This document shows, piece by piece, positions 11,936 to 23,620 of a stretch of 64,000 nucleotides of DNA (positions are counted from its first letter, which is position 1; each line of letters opens with the position of its first letter). A program made the translations under genes and the position numbers. Below the pieces are notes generated by a model. The model had not been told where the DNA came from. It did no database searches and saw only the letters and a list, made by a program, of their open reading frames with translations. This DNA is from Ailurus styani (Eukaryota; Chordata; Mammalia; Carnivora; Ailuridae), in assembly GCA_002007465.1 (NCBI GenBank), contig LNAC01000003.1, positions 10,143,515 to 10,207,514 on the forward strand. Direction: 5' to 3'.

Positions 11936-12295
11936 CATTATTGTCTATTATTATTATCATTACCCTTACTACTACTCTAGGTATGTTTGCTTTCAGACAA
12001 AAAAATGTCAAATCACTGAGTCCCTGTACATGAAGAACCCCCATTGTGTCTCCCACATATGCTGCTGCTTTATTCTAAGACATCTCTTAAATGACTGCAA
12101 AAGTGCTTGTCCTTATACTTGTATATTAGCATATTATTTAAAAATTTAACAAACTATGTTCTGGCATTTGTGCCAAATGAGTCAACCAATCCTATTTCCA
12201 ATTGGTTACTTAATATTATTTTATCCCTCCTTTATTTTCTTGAACCATTGTAGCTCATCCCTTCCATGACATCTCTAGATAAAAACTGGGAAATA

Positions 12296-12500
12296 GGGGC
12301 GCCTAAGTGGCTCAGTCATTCAGTGACTGCCTTCGGCTCAGGTCATGCTGGGATCTAGCCCCACATCTGGCTCCCTGCTTGGTGGGAAGTCTGCTTCTCT
12401 CTTCTCCCTCCCAAGCAGGGAGAAACAAACTCCCTGCTTGTGTTCTCTCTCTTGCTGTATCTCTGTCTGTCAAATAAATAAATAAAAATCTTAAAAAAAA
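12296..12500 (+). mobile_element. Can-SINE with an internal inverted repeat
   Basis: SINEC head GGGGCGCCTAAGTGGCTCAG, body and ATAAATAAATAAAAATCTT tail. The middle is unusual: CTCCCTGCTTGG (12371-12382) is followed by its perfect inverse CCAAGCAGGGAG (12411-12422) and again by CTCCCTGCTTG (12430-12440). Flanks AAAAACTGGGAAATA and AAAAACCAGGATGGAAAATA may be a degenerate target-site duplication. Confidence 0.9.
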
Positions 12501-12730
12501 AACCAGGATGGAAAATAAATATAGATATTTCTTACTGAAACATAGAACTGGTTCAATCCTAAATTAAATTAATTCAATCCATGGGGGTTGAAGAGAGGAT
12601 GAAGGGAGAAAGCGATCAAACTTTTTGCTCCCCTTAGAAACAGAATTAGAAAATGTTAACAATATAGATAATATTTTCCTTTAAACTGTCATTACCTTAA
12701 GCTTATAACTTTTAAGAAATAGGGTACATC

Positions 12731-12863
12731 GGAACACCTGGGTGGCTCAGTCGGTTAAGCTTTCTGCCCAGGTCATGATCCAGGGGTCCTGGGATGGAGT
12801 ACTATATCGGGCTCCTTGCTCAGAGAGGAGCCTGCTTCTCCCTCTGCCCTTCCCCAGCTTGTG

Positions 12864-12921
<58 letters not shown>

Positions 12922-12960
12922 AAATAAAATCTTAAAAAGAAAGAAAGAAAGAAAGAAAGA
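12731..12960 (+). mobile_element. Can-SINE with (CT)n and (GAAA)n expansions
   Basis: SINEC head GGAACACCTGGGTGGCTCAG and body. The CT-rich domain is expanded to roughly 55 bp of CT repeats (12863-12917), and the A-tail has become (AAAG)n at 12939-12960. Several short frames on both strands across it are repeat artefacts. Confidence 0.92.
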
Positions 12961-13300
12961 GGGCCCATCAGCAAACATTAAGCAAACACTCTTCTTTTCT
13001 GTCTTAATAGGATCAACCTGAGCTGATAAAAACTGCTTTATCATCATCACCATAAATGCCCGACCCCTTATGAAGTGCCTGTTATCAGCAAAATTCTGTA
13101 TGTTAAGAAATATGAGATATAAACTCTGGTTGGGGTCAAAAAACATCTAAAGATAGAAAAAGGAAGCATTTGTGTGCCAAGCAATGGTAGAACGAGGATG
13201 TACTTAAGGTCAGAGGATAAAAACATTCCGATGTGCCTGAGATAAGGCAAGTTTTTGGAAGTCAGGGAGAATGAGATTTGCATTTAAAATGTCCTGTCTA

Positions 13301-13488
13301 GGATGCCGGGTAGCTCAGTCAGTTAAGCTTCTGCCTTGGGCTCAGGTCCTGGGACTGAGTCCCACATCAGGCTCCTTGCTCAGCGAGGAGTCTGCTTCTC
13401 TCTCTGCCTGCTGCTCCCCCTGCTTGCGCTCACTCGCTCGCTCTCTCTGTGTCAAATAAATAAATAAAATCTTTTAAAAAACAATAAA
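13301..13488 (+). mobile_element. Can-SINE, plus strand
   Basis: SINEC with head GGATGCCGGGTAGCTCAGTC and tail ATAAATAAATAAAATCTTTT. Flanking words AAAATGTCCTGTCTA (13286-13300) and AAATTTTCCTATCTA (13491-13505) agree at 12 of 15 positions and look like an aged target-site duplication. Confidence 0.9.
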
Positions 13489-13639
13489 ATAAATTTTCCT
13501 ATCTAACTCTTCATTCTTTTTATGATTACCGTTGGACACAGTCTGCTCTTGCCCAAATAAGGCAAATGTTTGTAAGCTCCCAGACAATGACTTGTCAAGT
13601 TTTCCCTCCACACTGTTGATCCACCCAAAGATTACATCT

Positions 13640-13880
13640 TTCAGTCCTCACTTCCCTCCACTCTGCCAGACCTTCTCTGTAACTTAGGACAATACACTTC
13701 CTTTTTCAGGAACTTTTCTTATAGAGATCTTCTGGCATCTTCGTGTCGTATATCTTTGTGAGCTGGCAACACCTGTGTTTGTCGTTTATCTCTATTAGAG
13801 TGTAAATCTCTCGAGATTTAATGACATACCTGATTTATCTCTTGAGCCCAGCATCGAACTGACTCTGGGACACGTAGTCA
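13640..13880 (+). repeat. Possible L2 3'-end, plus strand
   Basis: Contains the L2-like sequence TTAGAGTGTAAATCTCTCGA and then TTATCTCTTGAGCCCAGCAT in the usual order. The match is weak. Confidence 0.4.
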
Positions 13881-13889
13881 CAGAGCACA

Positions 13890-14135
13890 GGGTGGCAACC
13901 TAGTGGAGGCAGGCAGACCACATTTCCAGTCCTAGATTCATCCCTTTTTGGCTTTTACTTGGACGAAGTATTTGACCTACGGCTTAGTTTCTCCATCTAT
14001 AAAATCAGCATAATTCTGTCTTCCTTGTAGGATTCCTAGTCAATTGAAAGTAATAGGTGCAAAACTCATTCTATAATGCCGGGCATGTAGCAGATATTTA
14101 ACTGATAGCCATTGATACTATGATTAGAATGAATG
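13890..14135 (+). repeat. MIR element, plus strand
   Basis: Diverged MIR: a 'CAGACCACATTTCCAGTCCTAG' like block, the core TTTCTCCATCTATAAAATCA, TTGTAGGATTC, and the end ATGCCGGGCATGTAGCAGAT. Confidence 0.7.
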
Positions 14136-17066
14136 AATTCATTCGCTGATGTTAGTCATAAGTGTTTCAGGGTTACTTAGTGTTTTTCAGACTTTCTACT
14201 GATGTATCTTTGAAGGCATGAATATCTTTTTTTTTCTTTTTTTTTCTTTTAATCATCTGGGTTCTCCTTATTATGTCTGTTACTGAGATCAGCACGGTGT
14301 GAACTTTGTGTCTGGGTAGAATCCCCTTTTAGTCTCAGCTGAACCTTTCCGTGCAGCTTCCATTCTCCTCTTCCGAACCACAATCAGAGGATAAATATGG
14401 CCATTTGCAACATCCGTTGTTCTGATTAAGCAGATTTATTTTGTCCTGTGGACTCTAGCTTCCACTCTCCGTGTTGTCCACTATCCACACCTGAAAAAAC
14501 ATCATGTTTTCTTTTATCCTCCTTTCTAAGAAAAAGGATTCGACGAACATGTTATCTTCTGATTCCAACTATATTCTACCTCTGTGATGAAATACATCTT
14601 TTCAGTGAAAATCCTCAACTCAGGGAGTATATGATATGATGATAGTGTGATGAGCACTGATTCTGCTACACTTTCCTTATTCTCTCTTCCCTCAATTCTT
14701 TGCTTACCTTTCTGTTCAGACTTGAATTAGTGGTTCCTTGGGGAGACGATAATAAGAGAAAGAGTACGGAAACATGTTGCACAATCTCTACAAGTTTGCC
14801 TACTCTCCCTCTAGTGGAAGGATCTTTTATTAAGCTGTGCTGAACATTTGGGAAATTTGGAGAAAATGCAGTTAGTTAATACATTGTCTTCTTTCTCCAC
14901 TAGAGAGCAAAACGGGGTATTAAACTATATCATCAGATACTCTGCGCATCACCTCTTTTATGAATGAGATTTTCCTCCCTAACTTTCATTAATAGTGCTG
15001 CTGAATATATTAATAGAGGTTAGCCTACCATACCTATTCCATGTTAAGTAACTCTAAACCTCTGTTTGCTGCTAATTCAGAAACTTTCAAATGCTTCTCA
15101 TAATTTTTTCATGAGGGCGAAGTTGTACTTTTAAAAAATAATTATTATTCCTGTCCCTTACTGAGAAATAAATACCTGTTGAATGCTAAACTGTGTCACT
15201 GATGGGATGATTCCAATCTGGGGATTCAAACTAATTATTTTCCCATATCTTTTTAATTTGCTTTTTAGTTGCCAATTGTTTATCAGATGTTGATGGTATA
15301 AAAATGTTTTGATGTGCTTGGCATCAGTTACCCTGCACTCAAATATATTCACTGTAGATCAGCTTGAGCTTTTGAACACAGCTAGTATATCCCTGAGAGA
15401 TAGTATTATCATTTTTCCCATATGATATAATATACGTTATCACTGGAAAGTAAATGCTCAGGGTCTACACTATTAATTATTGTGTCTTAAGCAATGTCTT
15501 CTTAAACTTAAGTTTACTCCTATGATATGGAGATTTTTAAATCCAGGTTATAAACAAACAGTCCTGTTTTTAAAGGTTTTTTTAAGATGTAGATGTGTAT
15601 AAAGAGTGTATTATCATCTATTTTAATATCCTTATATTTCCAAATTCCCACATTTTTTACACAGAAAAACCCATTTTAACTTTGTATTTATAAAATACCT
15701 TAAAGGCTTCTATGAGCCAAAGGAAAAAAATATATATACTAATAAATGAAAAACATCTTATTTGCCATGGACAGTTGCACTCCTGTTATGCATATTTAAT
15801 GACAGTAATTCACTACCCTTCTCTTAGCCTGTAATGACCCTGTGGTAGCATGGAATAATTTTAACAAGGAAGACAATCACAGGTCCATCAAAAGAATTTT
15901 GCCCTCATATTTTTATACAAATTGTATTTATGTAGCCTACATGTCAGTCAGTTAGAGAGCAAGAAGTTAATGGCTCAGATTTTGAACGCATATTAATCTT
16001 TTCAGGCTCTGTGACGCCATGACCTTTTTGAGTGTACCAAAATGGAACCTTCCCGTTGTGGAACTAGTAACCCATCCCCCAAATATACAGATGTGGGAAC
16101 GTACCAGATTTAGGTTTCATTGTTCATTTCTCTAGCATGAGTTGTCGTTTTTAGTTTGAGCGGAAAGTGTGCCAAATTGACAGTAAATTACTGAACAGTG
16201 AACAAAGCAGAAAATTGATAACCTCTATTTATCTTCACAACACAAATATACCTATTTAATAGACCTTTTTTTCCCTCACTTGTTATTTTCAAAAAATGCA
16301 CTATTGGCAGTGTGGTATTTGTCTTTTACTAAGAGACAATATTTGCTTACAACTTCTTTTATATTTACTCAGTAAAAAGACTCACATATAGGGTGACCCT
16401 ATACTTTATTGTCTGAATTGGTGGATACTGAGAAAGAAAGGGGAGGAGGTCTGCTAGAGTCAGGGTCATGGTGTAAGTCATGATCATCCAAGCAGGCTAA
16501 GACACCGCTTGACCTTTTCCTTGTAATTCTCAGCCATCTGATGCCAAAATAGACTTGAAATTACCCAAATGGGTAAAGGTGGCTCCATTCTATACTATTA
16601 CTTACTAGCCCTCTTTACTGTAATGAGATTTTGATTCCTTAAGCTGTCTAAAGAGTGGTGCATGGAAAAATTTCATATGATTTCTGATGTATTATTAAAC
16701 ATTTGATTCATGTAATTTGATGTACTTATGAAATAAATAGCTTTTCAATTTTTGTAGAATTGTAACTTAATCCCAGTAGAAATAGTGTATTAATATGTGA
16801 AAAGATTCGATACTAACCCCAAAATAAAATATGTGTGTTTGTAGCCACTGGCATGCAATAACCACAGAATCATGGAAGATAGTAGCTCAAAAATTCTGTG
16901 ACTCTTGGATTCCAGTTTCATGGGATCAAGTTTGATAAAGTTATCCATAGCAATTATCTGTGATATAATTAGAGCACAAAATGTTTCCTTATCCCCTCCT
17001 ACTGGAGATTACAAAGCAAAGGAAACTTGGATTTGCATTTAAATTTTTCATGTGTTGAAAGTTAGA
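14136..17066. other. Unique non-coding DNA
   Basis: About 2.9 kb with no supported gene or repeat apart from small T-rich and AT-rich runs (14227-14250, 15728-15741). No splice-flanked open frame is visible. Confidence 0.45.
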
Positions 17067-17148
17067 CGGCCCCACCTCCTAATATCATTACATTGGTGTT
17101 AGGATCTCAGCGTATGAATATTGGAGGGATGCAACCAGTCAGTCCATA
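17067..17148 (+). repeat. 3' end of an MLT1-type (MaLR) LTR
   Basis: CCCCACCTCCTAATATCATT, then CATTGGTGTTAGGATCTCAG and a CAGTCAGTCCATAA end match the 3' portion of MLT1/MST LTRs. A similar block ends the fuller LTR at 26796-27160. The rest of the LTR is missing. Confidence 0.65.
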
Positions 17149-17699
17149 ATTCTCACTCTTTTCTTTTTAATTGTGGTATAAGTGACATAAAACATTTTAT
17201 TACTTTCAGGTATACTATGTAATAATTTGACACTTGGGTACACTGCAAAATAATCACCACAATGAGCCTAGTCACCATCTGTAACCATAAAACGTTACAA
17301 AAACATTTTCCCCCTTGCAATAGCTTTCATGATCCACATGAAACCTTCAAATATGCACTACAATCCACTGACTTTAGCTACCATACTGTACACCACATCC
17401 TTGGGACCTATTCATTTTACACTGTAATTCTGTACCACCTGAAACCCCACTTTGTTCTTCATATTCATGAATTCTTTTGTTAATTTGTTTTATTTTTAAA
17501 TTCCACATATAAGTGAGATCATACAGTATATATCTTTCTCTGACTTATTTCACTTAGCATAATTCCTTTAAGGTGCCTTCATTTGTCACCAGTGGCAACA
17601 TTTCCTTCTTTTTATGGATGAGTAGTAGTCCACTGTATGCATATAACACATTTTCTTTGTCCATTTATCCATCAGTGGACACTTAGGTCGTTTTCATAT

Positions 17700-20600
17700 T
17701 TGGCTATTGTAAATAATGTTCTAATGAACATAGGGGTACATATATCTTTTAAAATTAGTGTTCTCACTTTCTTTAGGACTACAAAAAAATCATCACCAAA
17801 CCAATGTCAAGGAGATTATCACCTATGTTTTCTTCTAGGAGTTTCATGGTTTCAGGTCTTACATTCAAATCTTTAATCCATTTTGAGTTAATTTTTGTGC
17901 ATAAGGTAAGACAGTAGTCTAGTTTCATTCTTTTGCATGTAACTTTCCAGTTTTCCCAACACCATTCATTAAAGAGACTGTCTCCATTATGTATTCTTAC
18001 CTCCTATCTCATAAATTAACTGACCATATAAGGGAGGGGTTATTTCTGTACTCTCCATTTTGTTCCAGTGATCTACATATCTGTTTTTATGCCCATACCA
18101 TACTGTTTGATTACTATGATTTTATAGCAAGATTTGAAACCAGGGAGCATGATACCTCCAACTTTGTTTTTTTTTTTTTCCTCTAGATTGTTTTATCTAC
18201 TCGGAGTCTTTTTTGGTTCCATATAAATCTTAGGATTGTTTATTCTATTTCTGTGAAGCATGTCATTGGAATTTTCAGAGGAATTTCAAAGAATATATAT
18301 ATTGCTTTGGGTAGTGTGGACATCTTAACGATATTAATTCTTTGATCCATGAGCACAGAATATCTGTCCATTTATATATGTTTTCAGTTTCTTTCATCAT
18401 CAAGTTCTTATCATTTTTAGTGTACACATCTTTCACATGCTTGGTTAAACTTATTTCTAGACATTTTATTATTTTTGATGCCCTCGTAGATGGGATTATT
18501 TTAGTAATTTCTCTGATAGTTTATTAGTGTATAGAAACATAACAGATTTCTGTCTGTTGAATTTGTACCCTGCAATTTTACTGAATTTTCATTTATTAGT
18601 TCTGACAGGGTTTCTTGGTGGTCTTTAGAGTTTTCTATCTATAAAATTACATTGTCCACAAATAATGATAGGTTTACTTTTTTTTTTTCTTTCCAATTTG
18701 GATGCCCTTTATTTATTTTTCTTGCCTAATTGCTCTGGCTAAGATTTCCAATACTATGTTCAATAAAGTGGTGGGAATGGGCATCCTTGTCTTGTTCCTT
18801 ATCTTAGAGGAAAAATCTTCAGCTTTTCACTGTAGGGTATGATGTTAGTTGTGTGCTTATCATATATGGCTTTTATTCTGTTGAGGTGTGTTCCCTCTAA
18901 ACCCACCTTGTTGAGAATTGCTATCATAAATGAATGTTGAATTTTGTCAGATGCTTTTTCTGCATCTATAAGATAATCATGTGGGGTTTTTTTATCTTTC
19001 ATTTCGGTATTGTGTTGTATCAATTGATTGATTTGCAGATGTTGAACTATCGTTGCATCCCTGAATAAATTCCACTTGATGATGTATGACCTTTCAAAGT
19101 ATTGTTGAACTTGGTTTGCTAATATCTTGAGGATTTCTGCATTTGTATTCATCAGGAATATTGCCCTGTAATTTTTTTTCCTTTGATATCCTTGTTTGGT
19201 TTTGGTATCAGGGTAATTAATGCTGGCCATGTAAAATGAGTTTGGAAGTGTCCCCTCCTCTTTAAGTTTTTGGCAGAATTTGAATATAGATATTAAATCT
19301 TCTCTGAATGTTTGGTGGAATTCACCAGTGAAATCATCTGGTCTTGTGTTTTTGTTTGTTGGGATATTTTTGATTACTGGTTCAATCTCCTTGCTAGTGA
19401 TTGGCCTATTCACATTTGCCATATATTCATGATTCCATCTTGGGAGATTGTGTGTTTCTAGGAATTTGTTAATTTCTTCTGTGCTATCCAACCTGTTGGC
19501 ACATAGTTGTTCATAATAGTCGCTTATAGTCATTTGTATTTCTGTGGTGTTATTTGTAACTACCCCTCTTTCAATTCTGTTTCTATTTATTTGAGCCCTT
19601 TGTCTTTTTTTCTTGGTGAGTCAAGCTAAAGTTTTGTTCATTTTGTTTGTCTTTTCAAAGAACCAGCTTTTAATGTTGCTCACCTTTTTAATTGTCTTTT
19701 TAGTCTCCATTTCATTTATTTCTGCTCTGATCTTTGTTATTTCCTTCCTTGTATTAATTTTGGGCTTTTTTTTGTTGCTTTTTGTTTTTGTTTTGTTTTC
19801 TAGATTTTTTTGTTTTTTGTTTTTTTGTGGTTTTTTTGGTGTAAAATTAGATTGAGATTTTTCTTGTTTCTTGAGGTAGACCTGTAGCACTACAAATGTC
19901 CCACTTAGAACTACTTTTGTTGCATTCCATGGATTTTGGTATGTTGTATTCTCACTTTCATTTGTCTCAAGGTATTTTTTTAATTTCTCCTTTGATTTCT
20001 TCATTGGCCCATTGGCAGTGCAGTGGCATGTTGTTTAGCTTGCATGTATTTGTGGGGTTTTTTTTTTCCCCGTTTTTTTCTGATTGATTCCTAGTTTCAT
20101 ACTATTGTGGTTACTAAAGATGCTTAATATGACTTCAGTCTTCTTAAATTTACTGAGACTTGTTCTGTGTTCTAACATATGGTCTGTTCTGAAGAATGTT
20201 CCATGTGCACTTGAGAAGAATGTAAATTCTGCTATTTTTAGGTAGAATGTACTATATATACCTATCAAGTCCATCTGGCTTAATGGGTTATTTAAGGCTG
20301 GTATTTCAATGTTTGTTTTATTGATTATGTGTCAGAATTATCTATCCATTGATGTAAGTGAAGTATTAAAGTCCTCTACTATTATTGTATGTTGTCAATT
20401 TCTCTCTTTAAGTCTGTTAATATTTGCTATATTTAATGTTCCTATTTTAGGTGCATAAGTATTTACAAATATTATATTCTCTTATTGGATTCACCCCTTT
20501 ATCACTTTATAATGCTTTTCTTTATCTTTTATTATAGTCTTTGTTTTAAAGTCCATTTTGTCTTATACAAGTATTGATACTCCAGCTTTTCTTTGATTTC

Positions 20601-20780
20601 CATTTGTATGGAACATCTTTTTCCATTCTTTTGCTTTTAGTCTTCATAAGTCCTTACATTGAAAGTCTTTTATAGACAGTATATATAAGGGCCAGTTTTT
20701 TTTCCTTTTATTCATTCAGCCACTTTATGTCTTTTGATTGAAGAATTTTTAGTCCACTTAAACTTATTATTGTAATTATT
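17700..20780 (-). pseudogene. LINE-1 ORF2 pseudogene (endonuclease-RT)
   Basis: ORF2p of L1 nicks target DNA and reverse transcribes the L1 RNA. Its decayed copy shows the domains in order. The endonuclease N-terminal part is near 20500-20780 (SIKRHKVAE remnant). The endonuclease C-terminal part is in the frame 20035-20274 (DLIGIYSTFYL, TDHMLEHR and SNHNSMKLGI, the last two matching the IDH and SDH motifs). The linker is 19621-20004 (YLETNESENTTYQNPW, IRAEINEMETKKT, SWFFEKTNKMNK). The RT fingers and palm are in the 244-codon frame 18799-19533 (AIFLMNTNAEILKILANQVQ; DAEKASDKIQHSFM; PYSEKLKIFPLR). The catalytic FADD box at 18651-18662 reads FVDN, removing the second catalytic aspartate. Near 17762 about 0.7-0.8 kb of the 3' coding region, including the cysteine-rich part, appears to be deleted. 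Confidence 0.9.
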
Positions 20781-21239
20781 GTTAAGTGTGTACTTATTGC
20801 CATTCTGTTAATTATTTTTTGGTTGTTTTGTAGTTTGTCTCTGTTGCTTTCTTCCTCTTTTGCTCTCTTCCCCTGTGGTATATGACTTTCTTAAGTGTCG
20901 TGTTTAGCTTCCTTTCTCTCCTTCCTTTCCCTTTTGTGCATCTACCATACGTTTTTGCTTTGTGGTTACCATGAGGATCATGTATAATATTCACTCTATA
21001 TAAGTCTATTTTAAGTTGACAGAAATAATAAAACTATTATTTTATCTCCTCCTTGTTTTATATTTTTGTTATCACATTGTATACTTTTTGATTTTGTGTA
21101 TGCCTTAACTATCATAGTTACAGTTATCTTTACTGCTTTTGTCTTTTAACATGCATACTGGCTTTAAAGTGGTTAATCTACTACATTTATTGTATATTTA
21201 CCTTTACCAGTGAGATGCATATTTTCATGTTTTCTTGTT

Positions 21240-22130
21240 ACTAATTGAGGCCTTTATTTTCTGCTTAAAGAAGTCTCTTTAAGATTTCTTATAAGGCTGA
21301 TTTAGTGTTAATATACTCTTTAGCTTTTGCCTGTCTGAAAAACTCTATCTCCCCTTCAATCCTGCATGATAATCTTGTCAGTAAAGTATTTTTGGTTGGA
21401 AGTTTTTCTTTACTTTAAGCACTCTGAATATATCCTACCACTCCCATCTGGCTTGCAAAGTTTCTGCTGAAAAATCTGATAGTCTTTTGGGGGTTCCATT
21501 GTATGCAACAAGTTTTTCTCCTTTTGCTACTTTTAAGATTCTCTTTCTCTTTAACTGTTGATATTTTAATTATATCGTGGTGTGAATCTCTTTAGTTTCC
21601 TTTTATTTGAAACTTTGTGGACTTCCTTGATCTGGATGTCTGTTTCCTTCCCCAGGTTAGAGAAGTTTTCAGCCATTATTTCTTCAAATAAGTTTTCTTC
21701 TCCCTTTTCTCTCCATCTGTATCTGTGATTCTTATAATGCACATATTATTCCACTTGGTGTTGTCCCATTGGTCCCTTCTATCTTCTTTTAGTTCTTTTA
21801 AAAGAACTATCTTCTTTTAAAAAAAAATTTTTTTTTCCTTTTGTTGCTCTGATTGGGTATGTCCCACTGTTCTGTCTTCTAGCTCATGATCCTTTCTTTT
21901 GCTTCACCTTGTCTGCTTTTAAACCTGTCTAGTATATTCTTTTCAGTTCAGCTATTACATTCTTCAGCTCCATGACTTCCATTGGTACTTTCTTTTATTT
22001 TCTGTATCTTTATTGAAGTTCTCACCATGTTCACCCATTATTCTCCCCAGCTCAGTGAACATCTTTATGACTACTACTTTGGAGTCTTTATCAGGTAAAT
22101 TACTTATCTCTGTTTTGTTAAGGTTTTTAT
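21240..22130 (-). pseudogene. LINE-1 ORF1 pseudogene
   Basis: ORF1p is the RNA-binding chaperone of the L1 particle. Minus-strand translation, pieced across frames, gives remnants in the expected order. The N-terminal and coiled-coil part lies near 21830-22110 (LPDKDSKVVVIKMFTELGRI; ELEDRTVGHTQSEQQKEK). The RNA-recognition domain lies near 21600-21780 (NNMCIIRITD). The C-terminal domain lies near 21330-21560 (LSDFSAETLQAR). Stops and frameshifts interrupt it repeatedly. Confidence 0.75.
21791..21808. repeat. Perfect 18-bp palindrome
   Basis: AGTTCTTTTAAAAGAACT is self-complementary and is bracketed by two copies of ATCTTCTTTTA (21781 and 21809). It lies in the decayed L1 ORF1 region and is likely a local fold-back duplication. 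Confidence 0.8.
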
Positions 22131-23303
22131 TTGTTTGTTTTGTTTTGTTTTGTTTTTTGAGGTTTTATCTTACTCTTTCAATTGGAACATATTCCCCTGT
22201 TACCTCATTTTGCTTGATTCTCTCTGTATGACTATATGTATTAGATGGAACAGCCTCTTCTCTCAGTCTTAGAGTGTCCTTGTATAGAAGATGAATCTTG
22301 TCATTCAGCCTTGATCTAACTCTTGGTTGTCTCTTGAGCCTTTGTGATTGTCTAAACATCCTGATTTATTCTTGATAATTCCCAGGTGTTGATTGTGTGC
22401 AAAGAACTCTCATTGCTCCAGACAGAGAGATCTTATTCAGCTTAGTATGAGGATGATTGGGAGCCAGAAATCTCAGACCGTAGCTTTTAAAGTATGAAAG
22501 TATGCATCCTGTAGTATATCAGTTGTAATCACTTCTAGCCTCCAGACTAAGTGATCTGGAGGTACACTTTGGATGACTGTCACAAAAACCAAGACTCCAG
22601 ATGAGTATATAGGATTCTTTCTGGGAGGTACCAGCAAGTTATAGTTAAGCTTAGGAAGAGCAAAAAGATGGCATCTCCCAGCCTATATTCCCCGAGACTA
22701 CTTCTGTAGCCTTTATATGTGTGACAAACCTGAAGCCTACCCCTCAGGCTGAAACTCCAGGACAAGTAAATAGATCTTTTTCACAGAAAAACTGGGGGTA
22801 TGTTTCAGTCTGCTGTCTCTGCTGTGCTATATTGAGAGTAACATGCCAAGAACTGTTTCTCTGATTGTTACAGTCCCATGGCAGTCAGGAATGCAAGCCT
22901 CCCTGGCCATTAAAGCCAGGCAATTTAGAAGTATCTTATTTGGTCTGTGCATGCCTACTGGTTTTAGCAAGGCAGTTGGAGAATGCATGGGTGGGGTTTT
23001 GGTCATAGGAGAGTATAGGAACCATGTGTGCCTGTGGGCTTCAGCAGGGTAGCAGAAGAGTGTGGGAAACATGTGTGCTTGCCTATGCTAGTAAGGTAGA
23101 AGGAGAGTGCAAATATGAGGCTCTCCAGCACCTCCATCCAGGAGAAAGTCTCTGCAGATCCCTGCTCTTCCAGTTGACTCTTTAAGATTAGCAAATGGAT
23201 CTCCACAAGTAGTCTAGGCACTTTTTAAACTGTCGTTTTAGCACTGGGCCCTGTGGCAAGTAAGTCTGCATGCTTGAGTCCTTTAAAAGTGGCATCAGTT
23301 TTA

Positions 23304-23306
<3 letters not shown>

Positions 23307-23357
<51 letters not shown>

Positions 23358-23498
23358 TTTGACAGAGCACAAGTAGGCAGAGTGGCAGGCACAGGGAGAG
23401 GGAGAAGCAGGCTCTCTGCTGATCAGGGAGCCCAATGAGGGGCTTGATCCCAGGACCCTGGAATCATGACCTGAGCTGAAGGCCACCCAGGTGCCCCC
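23307..23498 (-). mobile_element. Can-SINE nested in L1, minus strand
   Basis: SINEC on the minus strand from a long (TTTA)n tail (23307-23360) to AGGTGCCCCC. About 20 bp near the 5' end, covering the pol III A-box side (between GCTGAAGG and CCACCCAGG), is missing. Target-site duplication: GGCATCAGTTTTAAAA (23291-23306) and GGTATCAGTTTCAAAT (23501-23516). It inserted after the host L1 was already in place. Confidence 0.93.
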
Positions 23499-23557
23499 TT
23501 GGTATCAGTTTCAAATCCTCTTCACCTTTGTTTTCCCTATCCATCTCACCCCACACC

Positions 23558-23580
23558 AAAAATAATAATAATAATAATAA

Positions 23581-23620
<40 letters not shown>
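23558..23620. repeat. (AAT)n microsatellite
   Basis: Nearly pure AAT repeats with one interruption, inside the L1 5'UTR remnant. Confidence 0.95.

Noticed and set aside
12863..12960. Low-complexity peptide genes (Ser/Leu- or Glu/Arg-rich frames)
   Set aside because: These are translations of (CT)n and (GAAA)n repeats inside a SINE. The same applies at 10209, 37157 and 44846.
18799..19533. 244-codon open frame as a host gene
   Set aside because: It is the reverse transcriptase part of the old minus-strand LINE-1.
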